Positions 13,701-24,740 of a DNA stretch of 64,000 nucleotides are shown here, piece after piece. Both the position numbers and the translations under genes were made by a program. This DNA is from Monomorium pharaonis (taxonomy: Eukaryota > Arthropoda > Insecta > Hymenoptera > Formicidae), in NCBI RefSeq assembly GCF_013373865.1, contig NC_050473.1, positions 8,071,710-8,135,709 on the forward strand, written 5' to 3'. The notes below the pieces were generated by a model that saw only the letters and a list, made by a program, of their open reading frames with translations, was not told the origin of the DNA and made no database searches. Position 1 is the first letter of the stretch; every line of letters starts with the position of its first letter.

Positions 13701-13979
13701 GCACATAAATATATTTTACGTTCATAGAATTCGCATAAATTTTCCTACGCACGTCTCACCTCTTCCGAATATACACGTATGCCTCGTCGCTCATACGTAC
13801 CATCACGGGTAAGATTTTCCGAATTCGCGAAATTCCGCGCGCGACTCCACAGAGAGACTGCGGAAGACGCGCGTGCGCACGTAAAGGTACCGCAAGAGCA
13901 ACATTCCCGTGCCCTTATCGTTGCCCTGACTGATTATTTCAGCCCTCAAGCGTCAACCTCAGCTATGCGGTGTCAGTAT
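10765..13979. other. non-coding block
   Basis: CpG-rich stretches at 11150-12180 and 12750-13400 are separated by AT-rich DNA at 12300-12740 and 13400-13740. Several open frames of 75-133 codons overlap one another on both strands (11219-11641, 11730-12169, 12753-13185) with no domain or splice support, so I treat them as chance. A short TC run lies at 12211-12228 and an A/G-rich tract at 13070-13140. Confidence 0.5.
12571..12594. repeat. 24-bp perfect palindrome
   Basis: The half-site ATTTTTCAGCTA is followed by its exact reverse complement with no spacer. The core is CAGCTATAGCTG. It sits in a tract with other reiterations of TATAGCT and TTATTTTTATAG just upstream (12541-12570). Confidence 0.9.
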
Positions 13980-14240
13980 TAAATCCGACGATCGAAAGTC
14001 GTGACGAGGGAGAGCACGCCCCTGGAGGGAGGGATAATTTTTCGGGGTGATTTCTCCTGGCGCGGCGTCGGGCATCGATGAGATAACTCGGTGGCGCGCG
14101 TTTCCATTAGCATCGGTTAAAAGTGCTTTCCATTAGCAGCGCCGTCGGACCACGCCGAACAAAAGGGTTTGGGTACGAAAGGCGGGCGTGCGCGCGATGG
14201 CGGACCGTTGAAACGAGGACGATGGTGAGAGCGAGAGAGA

Positions 14241-14279
<39 letters not shown>

Positions 14280-14560
14280 GGCGGCCGACGAGGTCGGGGG
14301 GCGAAAGGACCGACAGATAATGGGTCTTGCTGCGGGTTGCCGGCCTAGGCGCGCACCTACTCAAAATAATATCGCGGAACGATGGGTCGTCATCAATCAC
14401 GCTGCGTAATGAAAAGCCTAGTTGGCGTTAAGGGTGTGTACACACGCTCGGGCGCGTGGGGTTGTGAATGGCGCGGGGGTGTGGTCGCTAGAGCACGAAG
14501 TACAAGCGTCGCGACGGCGGTGACGCCGAAGAGCGGACGTAGCTGTTAGTCAGTATCGAA
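13980..14560 (+). promoter_or_regulatory. CpG-rich block with GA tract and initiator-like TCAGT
   Basis: A CpG-dense segment containing a 45-nt GA tract (14233-14277), the kind of sequence bound by GAGA-type factors at insect promoters. It ends near TCAGT at 14550-14554, which matches the arthropod initiator core. A pyrimidine-rich tract and a frame without ATG follow (14572-14760). I see no TATA box, and no convincing DPE at the expected spacing. If it is a promoter, the plus-strand exon candidates at 19675 and 38456 lie downstream, but nothing in the sequence ties them together. Confidence 0.2.
14233..14277. repeat. (GA)n microsatellite
   Basis: An imperfect GA tract that becomes pure from 14249 to 14277. 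It lies inside a CpG-rich block. Confidence 0.97.
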
Positions 14561-17500
14561 TTACCCACCTATTGTCCGAAGCGATCTTGTCTCGACGTTC
14601 TGTTTTTCTTTTTTTTTTCGCTTTCCTCGTCGTTACCCTACCCAGCGGAAACCTTTCTGTCACATGGAGAACCGACTACTCGCTTGTTAATGCGGTATCC
14701 TATGAATTATTATTGTTAATACCTGCTGTGAATCCAATACTAATCCCAGGCATCTATTAATAGCTTCTCCAGTTGTAATTCACTCAGAGCCAGATCACTT
14801 TGCGCAGTAGTAATGTATGATCTGCTCGCAGTTAACCATAGTTACGCAATAATTTATGATCCATACATTCCATAATTATTCTTGCATGCGTTCCTATACA
14901 AAGTCACTCTCTTAAACAAGGCGCTAGAACTAATCCTTTGTCCCTTCTAGTTGAAGCAGTTTAATTAGAACAGTGAACTGTGCTGTTGAGATAATTGGAC
15001 AGATAGATAGATATTATAGATAGTTAGATAGATAGATAGATAGATAGATAGACGAGGAGAGAGAAGGACGGGAGAAGCGAGAGCGAGAGGTCGATGAAAC
15101 GGGAGCCGAATAAACGTTTCCGGTTCTCCACTTCCCAAACAGGTTGTACGGTATATGTGACCTACCCCGCATAGCGAACAGCTTAGTCCGCGGTGACCCG
15201 TAAAGTGATCCGCCAGAATCTTAGCTGCGTTACGGGAGAGAATTCCCGCTGATGGTGTAGATCTCTTCGCAATAGAACTTGTGATTAGCTAGTTGTACAG
15301 AGAAGCTCGCCTGATAGGCATTTTACTGCAATGTGCAGACCTGCTTGTCAGGAATGCACCTGTGATCTGTCGATCAATCGTTTGTGAGTCTGACAAGACG
15401 AACAGTTCAAGAGCCAGAGTCTTGTAAACTTGCAACACAAACACTATTCTAATACAAATTCGTCTTTGGAACAAATATAAATCTAAAGCGATTTTTTAAA
15501 GTTAATGCACAGGATAAATTTAATTATTATCACAGCAACTTGATTTATTTGACACATTTTTACTGTTTTATGTATTGAATATTTAATTGTTGCTGTTTTA
15601 AAGTCAATGTTGCTATTCTACATTGCTAGTAACTGTATTAACATTATTTCGCGTACTATCAACGTATAATTCATATTAAACATTTCAAACATGCAGTATC
15701 AAATGCTATTCAATATTAGATTCCAACAACACATTAATTTGGGATCAAATAGATTGGCTCTGTGATTAGTAAATTCGTTGCCTGTAATGAGACTAAACAG
15801 TAACGTTTAAGCCATTTGCGTTAAATTCTAGTAAAGGCTTTTAACCCCCTCTGCGTTTCTAATTTACGAACTATATTTGCTGTGGATAATGACACATGCG
15901 ATGCAGTATCGAAACAATTGAAAACGACCAATTTAGTGTCCAATTTATACGTTTAATTAAGTCCATTGCAACACTAATGAGTAAAAACGTTCGTATAATT
16001 AAAAGTGAAGTGGATCCCATTAGTCGTATTTAGCATTTTTTGTTTTGTTGCATTTTCCGTTTTGTACACAATTATAACTTTTCTAATGCATCCAAAATCC
16101 AAATTTGTATGCTCTCTAATAACAATTCTATTACATCCAAGTATAAAATATAATTTACAATACAAATAAAGTAGAAATAAAGAGAACTGAAATCGCAAAT
16201 AATTGAAAGCATTTAAAAATAGTTTATTTTAACGTATTTCTAAAAAATCATAAGCATACAGAATATATATAATTTATGTTATAATTCTGTTTTGTTTTTT
16301 AATAATACGTTCTTTATATAATATTATTATAATTTAAAAGTGTTAAACCAAAAAGCTATATATGTATAATAAAAGTAATATTTAGAAAAAAGTTGCATTT
16401 TTATCTAACAACGTCCCTCTAGAATTTATTTGCTGCTGCATTTACCTTCTGTATGGTTGACTCGATATTGTCATATATCGCTTGTCGAGCGGAAATGAAA
16501 TTGGAGGAAATGGACAAGAATAAGATCGTTTTGGTTGGGCGAATTACTTAAGAGTGAAATGGCACGGACGTCGGGGTCGAGAGAGATGCATCGAAGTCGC
16601 ACGAAAGGCAGTTGCGAAACAGTAAGGTGGAAGGAAAAACCTGAGCAATCGGGTCAACGGAGAGATATGTCCTCGAAAGAAGAAAAACGCCGAAAGGAAG
16701 GAAACTTACAGTGAGAAAGAGAAGAAGGGCGAGAGAATGATTGAGTTCAAATCGATCGGAAAGATTAGAGATGACGAGACACGGCAGAAAGGACTTGGGC
16801 CGAAAGGCGGGTCATACTGGAAAGGAAGAAGGGAAGGAGGAGGGAGGAGGACACGGCAGGAGAAATCAATTTCGAATTAAAGTACCCACGATGGATTTGC
16901 CTCTTCGCCTCCGCGTCCGCCTTGTTCCTCATTTTACGTCAGTTATACAGAGTGACGTCGCGGGCATTGAACGCTTTCCGTATAGTGATCGATGCTAAAG
17001 GCCAAACGTAGAGAGGAGAATGCCGTCAATTTTAATGGCGAGGCATTGATGGCTTTCGAGTAATAAGCTATTGAAGATGAAGCGCGCGTTTCTCTTGCGA
17101 TACAAACTTCGATGAATGTATCAAATTGAGAGCAGTATCCTATTCCTCGAACTTCAAAAGAATTTTATACAAGCAAAATATCATTTTACAAACAGTATTG
17201 AAAGATTTCAAATAAAAGAGAGCTGCAAGAAAAGGTTAAGTTGTTACGCAAAGAATGATCAAAAATAATAAAAATATAATTATATAAAAAATAAAATATA
17301 ATATGAAAAATATGATATTTTAAATATTCCGCGGTGCTCTCGATTTTCCAATATTCTCGCGGGCAATTCGTAAATCTACCCGTGGCGTAATATTGCTTTT
17401 GTAAATGAAATTGTTATTTAGACGAATATTCGATTGAAAAATAAGCATTTACCGACACTTTTGATTGAACTCTTAGTTTCAGCTTGGAAAGCTTGGAAAC

Positions 17501-19604
17501 CTGCAGCAATATTGACTCTAAATTTGCATCGTCAGAAACTGCCAGCGTTCTAGCAGTATCCGAGTATCGCATATAAGGCGAAGTAGATACGCGGCACGTT
17601 CCAACCGTACGTGAACGTTGGAGATTTTAGTGTTAGAAGTGCATACGCTGTGTATATGACGCAAAAGAAAAAAAAATAGGGAAAAATATCTTTTTATAGA
17701 ACGCACACGCGCGACCGAAGTGCCTCGAGTATGTTTGAAAAGAGCCCAAACTTTGCCAAACGCGATAACGCGCGAGGCGGAAAGAGGAAAACTCTGTTTA
17801 TTCTAGTGTTTATTTCAGCATTTATTTTTCGCGAATAAATCATCGATGATGTAACCCACCGCAAGTTTTGGATGCTGTATGTACGAAAAAATAAAGAGAA
17901 TTGCACGCTATGCAAAAGTTTCAAGTATACACATCGTAGCTTGTGTTATTTATGAAGATACCCCAGCGTGTTGTCACAAAAGTTTGTCTATCTCAACGAT
18001 TAATTAGTTTATTAATTCATTAAGAACTTTTTATATTCGGGAACAATTTACGAAATATGTCAATTTTTTTAAGTAAAAAATCGATAGCGCAAGAATAAAC
18101 AATGATAGTAGAAATAAACAATTTTAATTTAATCGTAAAAATTTCTGTGCAACGAGTAAAGAACGGAAAGATTCTGGTAAATATTATTGCATTTTTAATT
18201 TTAATGATTTGTATATTTGAAGAAAATAAACTTTTGCTTCATATATATGTAGGACAATTATATATAAAAGTCTTAACAATTCTTGTAACAGCAACTGATA
18301 GAGAGCACAAATTGAAAGAGACGCAAAACGTTATCCTCTACAGAAAAAAAATTAATTAAATACGTTAAAACTTTATTTGATCAAATGCGCATTTTACGTT
18401 TTGCAGCAAATATCGTTTGATGTTTAAAAACCGCATTCAACGACGCGCATTCGATATGCAGTTCACGTTGAAACATCTCAAATTAAATGGCTCTTTAAGT
18501 CCTCTCCGCTTTACCGTCTTTTTTGCGTCAGTAAAGTGCTCTTGTCGCAGACGGTATATCTGATGTTCAGATATTCCATTATAATAATACGCTTCGTCGC
18601 CTTTCAATTCACGTTCCGCTTTTGAAAGGGTTTCGCGACCAGGGGCTGGTACGCAGTCGCGAAAACACGGTTTATCACGAAGTAGATTAATGTTTTCGTC
18701 TCTCATTTAGGTCAGAGCGCTGTTAGCTTATTCTGATGTAATGCCACGATGTACAATCCGCCCTCCTGTGTACTCCCGGATAACGTTCATGAAAAAGATT
18801 ACACACGGCTCTAATGTTATATTATGTTGATTCTAACGCAGTAAACGTAATGGAATGTCGAGAATAATGCTGCACTCACTAAAATAATTTAGATTACACG
18901 ATATTCTTCCCATTTGCAGTCAGAGATCATTTTAACATAATAAAAAATCATACAGCAAGGGCAAATTATTATATTATATTTATGTAAATATAAAAAACGG
19001 ACGTTCTTTACAGTAAGCGTACATGAAAAATGTTATACATAAATGAAGAATGATACACAAAATTATTTTGCGTTTTTGCAATGCGTGCGAATAGAGAGCG
19101 AGATAATGATTCTTTGATATAAGCACAAAATATTTGAAGAAACAGACAGACTAGCAGATCTCTAATCATCACACTAAAAAAATGCATGTAAATAAAGTAT
19201 ATAAATATTTAGATTATTATATTTATAAACTTAATGAGTAAAATCGTATTTATTATATATAGAGATCTAAAGAAATTTTAAGATTTTCAACTGTTTTCTC
19301 ATGTATCTCTTGATACATACAACTATTTTAAAATTATATTTTGCAAATGCAGCTACAAGTTGACAAATTTATGAGTAATTAATATTATTTCATCAATTAA
19401 TCAATATTATAAAAGTAAGAAATTTTATCAATAAAACATAATATATAAAAAAAGTCTTAAAAATTAACTTTAGTTTTTACATTTTAATAAATAAGTGATA
19501 AAAAAAATTTTTCACGATATGTTTTCCTAAGTGGCAAAATAACAACATTCCTGTACAAGATATCTTTGTTTGCCCGTCTATGTCTCCTTGAAAGCTATAT
19601 CAGT
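14561..19604. other. non-coding block
   Basis: A CpG-rich remnant at 14561-15260 is followed by mostly AT-rich DNA to 19604, broken by mixed-composition blocks at 16440-17130, 17500-17780 and 18420-18730. An 89-codon ATG-initiated minus-strand frame at 18437-18706 has a fairly protein-like composition (rich in K, E, D and Y) but no recognised motif, so it is not called as a gene. Nothing else is supportable. Confidence 0.5.
15001..15052. repeat. (GATA)n microsatellite
   Basis: Two blocks of GATA/AGAT repeats separated by an ATTATAGATAGTT interruption, followed by a purine-rich GAGGAGAGAGAAGG tract. The repeated GATA core also matches GATA-factor sites, but tandem GATA is a common simple repeat. 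Confidence 0.95.
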
Positions 19605-19624
19605 GCATCGAGTGCACTTGATGC
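19605..19624. repeat. 20-bp near-perfect palindrome
   Basis: GCATCGAGTGCAC and its partner arm form a palindrome centred on GTGCAC, with a single mismatched pair per arm. It lies about 50 bp upstream of the splice acceptor at 19674. Confidence 0.7.
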
Positions 19625-19674
19625 TTTGATTAATTGGATTAGAAATTTATCATGTTATTGACCTTCCCTTGCAG

Positions 19675-19937
19675 GTGTGCCGAGCTGTGTGAACCAGGCG
19701 ATTACCATCTCGAACTCTCGGAGCGGAACCAAAATCCGGGAAACAAGAGTGGTCACCGGATTCCACATCGTACCGACAGTTTCTACACACGGACCGTCGT
19801 ACAACGCCCGCGGTCCATTCGTCTCTACCAGCATTGTTTTCCCGAACAATACGGACAATGCGAACAACTGCCTGAGGTTCGTACGACAAGCGTTCTCTCG
19901 CAGCGCAGCTCAAATTCTCCTTAATATTAAGACATAA
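19675..19937 (+). CDS. candidate exon, unknown protein (partial)
   Basis: A good acceptor (pyrimidine-rich ACCTTCCCTTGCAG ending at 19674) opens an exon-like, GC-richer stretch in otherwise AT-rich DNA. Two plus frames are open across it. The frame starting at 19677 (first residues VPSCVNQAIT, later TKIRETRVVTG, ending in FVRQAF..NIKT) has about 27 RNY codons in 66 by my count, against about 15 of 66 in the other frame (CAELCEPGDYHLE...). I therefore prefer the first. It would run to TAA at 19935-19937. A weak donor (GAG then GTTCGT) at 19876/19877 offers an internal-exon alternative of 202 nt. AATAAA at 20086-20091 fits a terminal exon with a short 3' UTR. I do not recognise the family, and there is no initiating ATG, so upstream exons would be required. 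The antisense frames are probably shadows. Confidence 0.35.
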
Positions 19938-20028
19938 CACGTTGTTAATTACGTATTGGGTCAAAGGTTATTAACGATGGTATGACGAGAGAAGATTCGT
20001 CATCCTATCCAAGAAACAATTTTCCTCA

Positions 20029-20084
20029 CGCTTTTATATAACTCAGTTACATAAAACTCAGTTAGGCAAAGTTATATAAAAGCG
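20029..20084. repeat. hairpin with 15-bp perfect stem
   Basis: CGCTTTTATATAACT (20029-20043) pairs exactly with AGTTATATAAAAGCG (20070-20084). The 26-nt loop plus the stem end contains ACTCAGTTA twice as a direct repeat. AATAAA follows two bases after the stem (20086-20091), so the hairpin would lie in the 3' UTR if the exon at 19675 is terminal. Confidence 0.85.
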
Positions 20085-20091
20085 CAATAAA

Positions 20092-22041
20092 CTGCTTCCG
20101 AAAATGAGAAAAAATCTTTTTCATTAACTCATTAATTAACGGCATATTTAAAAAATTAAGTTATATCACGGAAAATTACATTTACGTAACTCTAAAATAA
20201 GCAAACCTATTCTACGAAATTTCAATACTTAAAGGCTCAATCATGCAAAAAAATTTAACTAGATACCAATTTTATAATAATTTTGCTGGACAATCAAGAT
20301 AATTACGTAAAACGCTCAAATATGAAAACCGCAGTTTTAACATTTAAACTAATTTGAGTGTCCAATTTCTATTTATAAAAGTTTCTCAAAATTTTAAACA
20401 TAATTATACTACGTTGTACTTTTTTCAAAAAAAGTACATTTGTTTTAGAAATTAGAAAGTATGTTTATGAATTTTTAAAAACTTTTTGAACCATTTAAAT
20501 ACATAAAAAAAATAATTGGACATAAAAATATCCGGCCCATTAAGATATCCTTTTTCTGTTCTGTTTATTGTGCCACAAATTATATTGTTAATGGCACGGG
20601 AAATTTATTAGTACTCTTTTATATATATTATGTATATGGTATAATTATATAACAATTTAATTTTCTATTACAAAACCGAAAATATTAAGAAATGCATCAG
20701 AAAAACTTATTACATTTATTACTGTTTTGAGCTGCTCAAAACGACCAGTGCTTAAATTTTTATGGTGTAACTCATATTTTAATATCATATACGATGCACG
20801 AGCAAAAAAAAAGATGTTTGCATTATGCAGCGTAGCGCGAGATGGTCATTAAAATGAGGGATATAAAATAGGACATAACGTTTCGCAGAATATATGAAGA
20901 GGAGCTTCTTATCTCAATGTAATCGCCCTATTATAATCAGCCCCGCGTTTTCCACCTTCATCGTCAATGACGAATCGCGGCTCTGGCTTTTTTCACGGTA
21001 AACCAGAAAATGGTCCAATGAAAATATTTATGATTTTCCAGAAGAAGAACTCTGCCTAGCTATTCCATCAGAAGTCTCGCAATATGGCACATAATTAAGT
21101 TACGTTGCCGGTGTGCTCCGACTGCGTAAAGAGCGGCATCTTGCCAGCTCGTTATGAAGTCATGATGTTTTCCTTCAAGAAAAAGATGAAACTCGCGGAA
21201 ATGGCACGAGAGCACGCAAACTCGCAGGAAATGGAAAATGCACCGCTCCATGCACGTGTTGACAAGACAGGGGAGAGAAGATGATATTCTAAGATCTCAT
21301 TTCGTTTTTAATATCCTATGAGCTTCTTACATCACGCTAAATATAACGATATGTTAATTATGCGTTATACATTTAATTAGCTTCGGTAAGCTCATAACTT
21401 AGTGCAATGAGAATATTTACAGATTGAAGACAAAATTTTATTAAGAGAAATCCTTGCGTGATAATTTCATCCACAATAAAAATAATTTACTAGCAATGCG
21501 ACGTAACGGATGAAACTATATCTTGTATTTTTAGAAATTTATAATTTAGAATAATAAATGTACATATGTAGAAATTTAAATATATAATGTAAGGGAAGTT
21601 GTAATTAATAAAGAGTATGCAGACAATGACACGCGTTAAGCTAGCAAAAGTAAAGAGAACATATTTTCATAAATTATTAAAGAGATCAGTTTTAAGTTTC
21701 ATTCTCTGTTTATATACGTGAGATGGTAAATTTAATTTACCTCAATGTGATAGGATGGATAAAAAGAGAGCTCATCTCAAAAAATGTCCTTAATGTGGAA
21801 CATGCAACAAATAGGAGTTTTATATTAAACGCAACGTCATGTTTAACGAAGAATTAATGTCGTTCCGTAATTTACGTAAGAAAAACTTTTATGTCAATGG
21901 AATGTTTACAACCTGTTTTATACATTACTAAGAAATACAATGAGATAATGAACATACATAATGTACAATGGAGTTTCTTTTCTTAGCAATCATTTATAGA
22001 AGTTTTCAAGTTGCTGGAAATGAAAACAGCGCTAGTTTAAC
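20092..22041. other. AT-rich non-coding block
   Basis: Mostly AT-rich, with a mixed patch at 20930-21270. It holds a hairpin at 20415-20438 (TGTACTTTTTT opposite AAAAAAGTACA) and a 17-bp palindrome at 21725-21741 (GGTAAATTTAATTTACC). No open frame with support. Confidence 0.55.
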
Positions 22042-22318
22042 GTGTTACATTAGCCCCTATACATTAAAATATAGTTCTGATATGAGTTCCCGTTCCATTT
22101 TAAAGAAATAAAGAGTCCTCTGTAGTTTAGAAAAAGAGTTCTGTTGATTAATGGTTGCAAAGTGAAATTAAAAAAACGAGGTGCTAATTTCTTATCAAAA
22201 TTTCAAATCAAATAGTTCTGAATGGCTCAATAGCTTTATTTTAGCGATTACCGAGTTCCTGAGAATTAAAAAAAATTGAAACGGGAACTCATCAGAACAT
22301 AAAAAAATAATGTGACAT
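22042..22318. mobile_element. ~277-bp inverted-repeat element (MITE-like)
   Basis: The left arm contains GTTCTGATATGAGTTCCCGT (from 22074). The right arm carries the reverse complement of the near-identical GTTCTGATGAGTTCCCGTTT (22276-22296). Outside these, GTGTTACATTA at 22042-22052 matches the complement of TAATGTGACAT at 22308-22318, with a 12-14 bp insertion in the left arm. The interior holds further AGTTCTG copies but no coding frame. The exact ends and target duplication are uncertain. Confidence 0.6.
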
Positions 22319-23950
22319 AAAAAAAATAAGATTTTATATTATCGGCACAGTGTTTGACCTACCTAGTAAAAAACAAAATATATTATTCATTTGTTTTCTT
22401 ATTTGTCTAATAAACAAAGACGAAAAGTAAATAGGTTTATTATATCTTAATCAAAGAGGACTCATTGAATTCTATGTAATTAATGTTTGGGTAATCAGGA
22501 CCGACGCGATGAATTCATTCGAATCATTCGATTATTCCAGTCGGAAGCAGTCAAATAGTACTGCGTGTGGCAGGAATATCTTGCTGGATTTCCGCTTTTA
22601 TTTCGTTAATAGAAATCATGGGTACACATTTCTCCGTGAAATCTCTTTCAATTTGTCCGTACCATGTGGAATTACACGGAATTATGGAATGTACGCGTAC
22701 CGCGGCGCGTGTGTGAAAAAGGTAAAAGGGGGATAATAATCTCACGCAACAGCGCTATGCAATACAGCATAACAATACACATCGGTGCATCGATATCAAT
22801 ATGTTTGATCGATAAGCTTACGCTATTAGAAGCAAAACGTGAAGACTATAATCCATAAGTCGAACAACACGCGGCGCTGATAGAAATTGACGGCAGCGCG
22901 ATTGGATATCTCCATCTCCTCTCCCCCTCCGTACTCGTACCCGCGCGTCATAAACGAACGTTCGATTAAACATTTTTAATTGCTTTCCTTCAATTAGCGG
23001 ATTGTACGGGGCGTCACGTGCAAGGTACCCTGAAACTCGTTCAGGCCGCTCGTTCCAAGGCTATCGCTCCATGTATTCTCTTTTTCCGTCATTTCTCTCC
23101 CGTTTCATACGTTCCCTGTCCTTTCGCTCTCACTCTCTTTCCCTCCACTCCCCCCCCTCTCTCACTCTTTCTCTCTCCCTCTCGAGCGCACACGTTCGCA
23201 CGTATACACGCTCACGACATGCACTCTCCCAGTTTTCCTCTTCTCGCCTATTCCACAGATTATTCGGGTTAATCCGCCATTTCCACCGACCAACTTCTCC
23301 TCCCCCTGCCCTGGTCCCTATTCCGAGTTGGCCCTCAACACCCGATTTCTGATTGACTTTTCGCCCTCTCGCGTACGCTGACTGGCTCGCTCGCCGACCC
23401 CATTTTCAGCCTTGCGCCAACGTTTCGATGTCGTAAAACGGGATGACTATTATCGATAATGAAATACTGAACTGCTGTGTCCACTCCCATGGTAATTATC
23501 GCTAATTACGACATTCGGCGCGAACTACGAGAAAATATCGCGATCACGCCGGGTTTCGCGCGCGGAACTTAAACTCATCAGCGGAGTCATGTTAGTTTAA
23601 TCAAATTTTGCAACTCGCGAGCGTTTCTACCTCGCGCCGCTTCCCGATTTGACGACTTTTTCGAAAGCCTCTCGTCGTCGGATTTGTTTAGCAATCTGTG
23701 GCAACAGCACTCCGGTAATTGAGTTTCAAGTGACATCATTGCCTGATTGCATAGACTGCGAATATTTGTTCAAAATTTGTTGAACTTTTCAGTTATCGCT
23801 TGGATAGATAGTCGCGGAATGAAGCGAGATTGCACGAGGGAGAAAAACTTTGCGTCGTAGCAAAGAAACTATCCAGTATTATATAAAGTAACTTATAACT
23901 TACAAAAGTGTCTCAATTTCTACGGAATTCCTTGTAATTAATCTTTTACT
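22319..23950. other. non-coding block
   Basis: AT-rich to 22500, then mixed and CpG-rich to 23840. A TC-rich tract at 23120-23200 produces overlapping low-complexity frames (about 84 and 116 codons at 23002-23352) that are rich in S, R, P and L. I treat these as simple-sequence artefacts. No gene is supported. Confidence 0.5.
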
Positions 23951-24740
23951 CTCTGAATTTCTTAGAGTGATAATTCACTCAAAAAATTGAGTGACTGGTC
24001 GAATCACTCGAGTTAGAGTGACTTTTTACTCATATGGAGTTAATTCTCTCGCTTTTTGTTATAGAATAAATTTTTAACTTTGCAAAATAAAGTGAAACAT
24101 ATGTACTTTATTATGCAAAGTATATTTTCACTCTATGTAGTTAAATATTTCCACTCTACATAATATGGAATGGAATATTTTCATTCGTGAAGAGTATGAT
24201 TTCTAATTTGATATAAATGTTTTTTTCTTATAACTTGTGATGTTTTTTTTAATTTATTTGTGAAAGCCGACTTACATTAGAGATTTATAAGGGCTTATAA
24301 TTTTAAAACAATGTTCTAAAATTACAAGCCATTCTGTTAAAGCCTTGTAATATAAGTGAATTTGTTCACTCGTAACATAAAAGAGAAAAATTCACTCGAT
24401 GAAATAGTGAAGACTTTATTTTCTCATCAAGTGAATATTTACTTTGAAATGAGTAACACGTTTTACTCCATGTTCAGAGTTAAAACAATCATTTTTGTGA
24501 AAAGTAGATTTTCACTATCAAGAAGTTGCAATATTTCCATTATCGCTTGATGTGAAAATCAACTCATTTGGAGTAATATTTCACTCTAAGGGCCGGTTGT
24601 TTTAATTTCTTGGTAAACTTATCTACCAGATAAGCATGTGTCTATCTTCATTTCTTTTCTTAAATAAATAAAGACAAACATATATTTATCTGATAGGTAA
24701 GTTTACCAAAAAGTTGGAACTGGCCCTAAGAAATTTAGAG
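23951..24740. mobile_element. CACTC/GAGTG-rich foldback element, interrupted by a nested MITE
   Basis: The left terminus CTCTGAATTTCTTAGAGTGA (23951-23970) is matched in inverted orientation at the right end, where it is split by the insertion at 24590-24726. Rejoining the two sides gives a 19-of-20 match. Inward, both arms continue with TTTACTC/CATATGGAGTT-type sequence. The body reiterates CACTC, GAGTG and TTCACT in both orientations, forming small hairpins (TCACTCAA-AAAA-TTGAGTGA at 23975-23994; TCACTC-GAGTTA-GAGTGA at 24004-24021). A central hairpin lies at about 24291-24330 (GGCTTATAATTTTA versus TAAAATTACAAGCC). There is no coding capacity. Without the insert it is about 650 bp. The superfamily is unknown. 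Confidence 0.7.
24590..24726. mobile_element. 137-bp Harbinger-like MITE with TAA target duplication
   Basis: The termini are GGGCCGGTTG and AACTGGCCC in inverted orientation. The arms extend inward with TTGGTAAACTTATCTACCAG versus the complement of CTGATAGGTAAGTTTACCAA. It is flanked by TAA at 24587-24589 and 24727-24729. Terminal GGG and a 3-bp TAA target are typical of PIF/Harbinger derivatives. It has no open frame, so it is non-autonomous. It sits inside the right terminal repeat of a larger foldback element. Confidence 0.85.

Noticed and set aside
14572..14760. Signal-peptide-like hydrophobic frame (SVFLFFFAFLVVTL)
   Set aside because: No in-frame ATG, and hydrophobicity comes from a T-rich run; likely 5' non-coding or chance.
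18437..18706. 89-codon ATG-started minus frame with KGDEAYYYNG
   Set aside because: Composition is protein-like, but RNY count is about background, no motif or splice signal fits, and it is AT-rich intronic in context. A protein search would be decisive.
23002..23352. 116- and 84-codon plus frames
   Set aside because: Low-complexity translation of a TC-rich tract in two phases.
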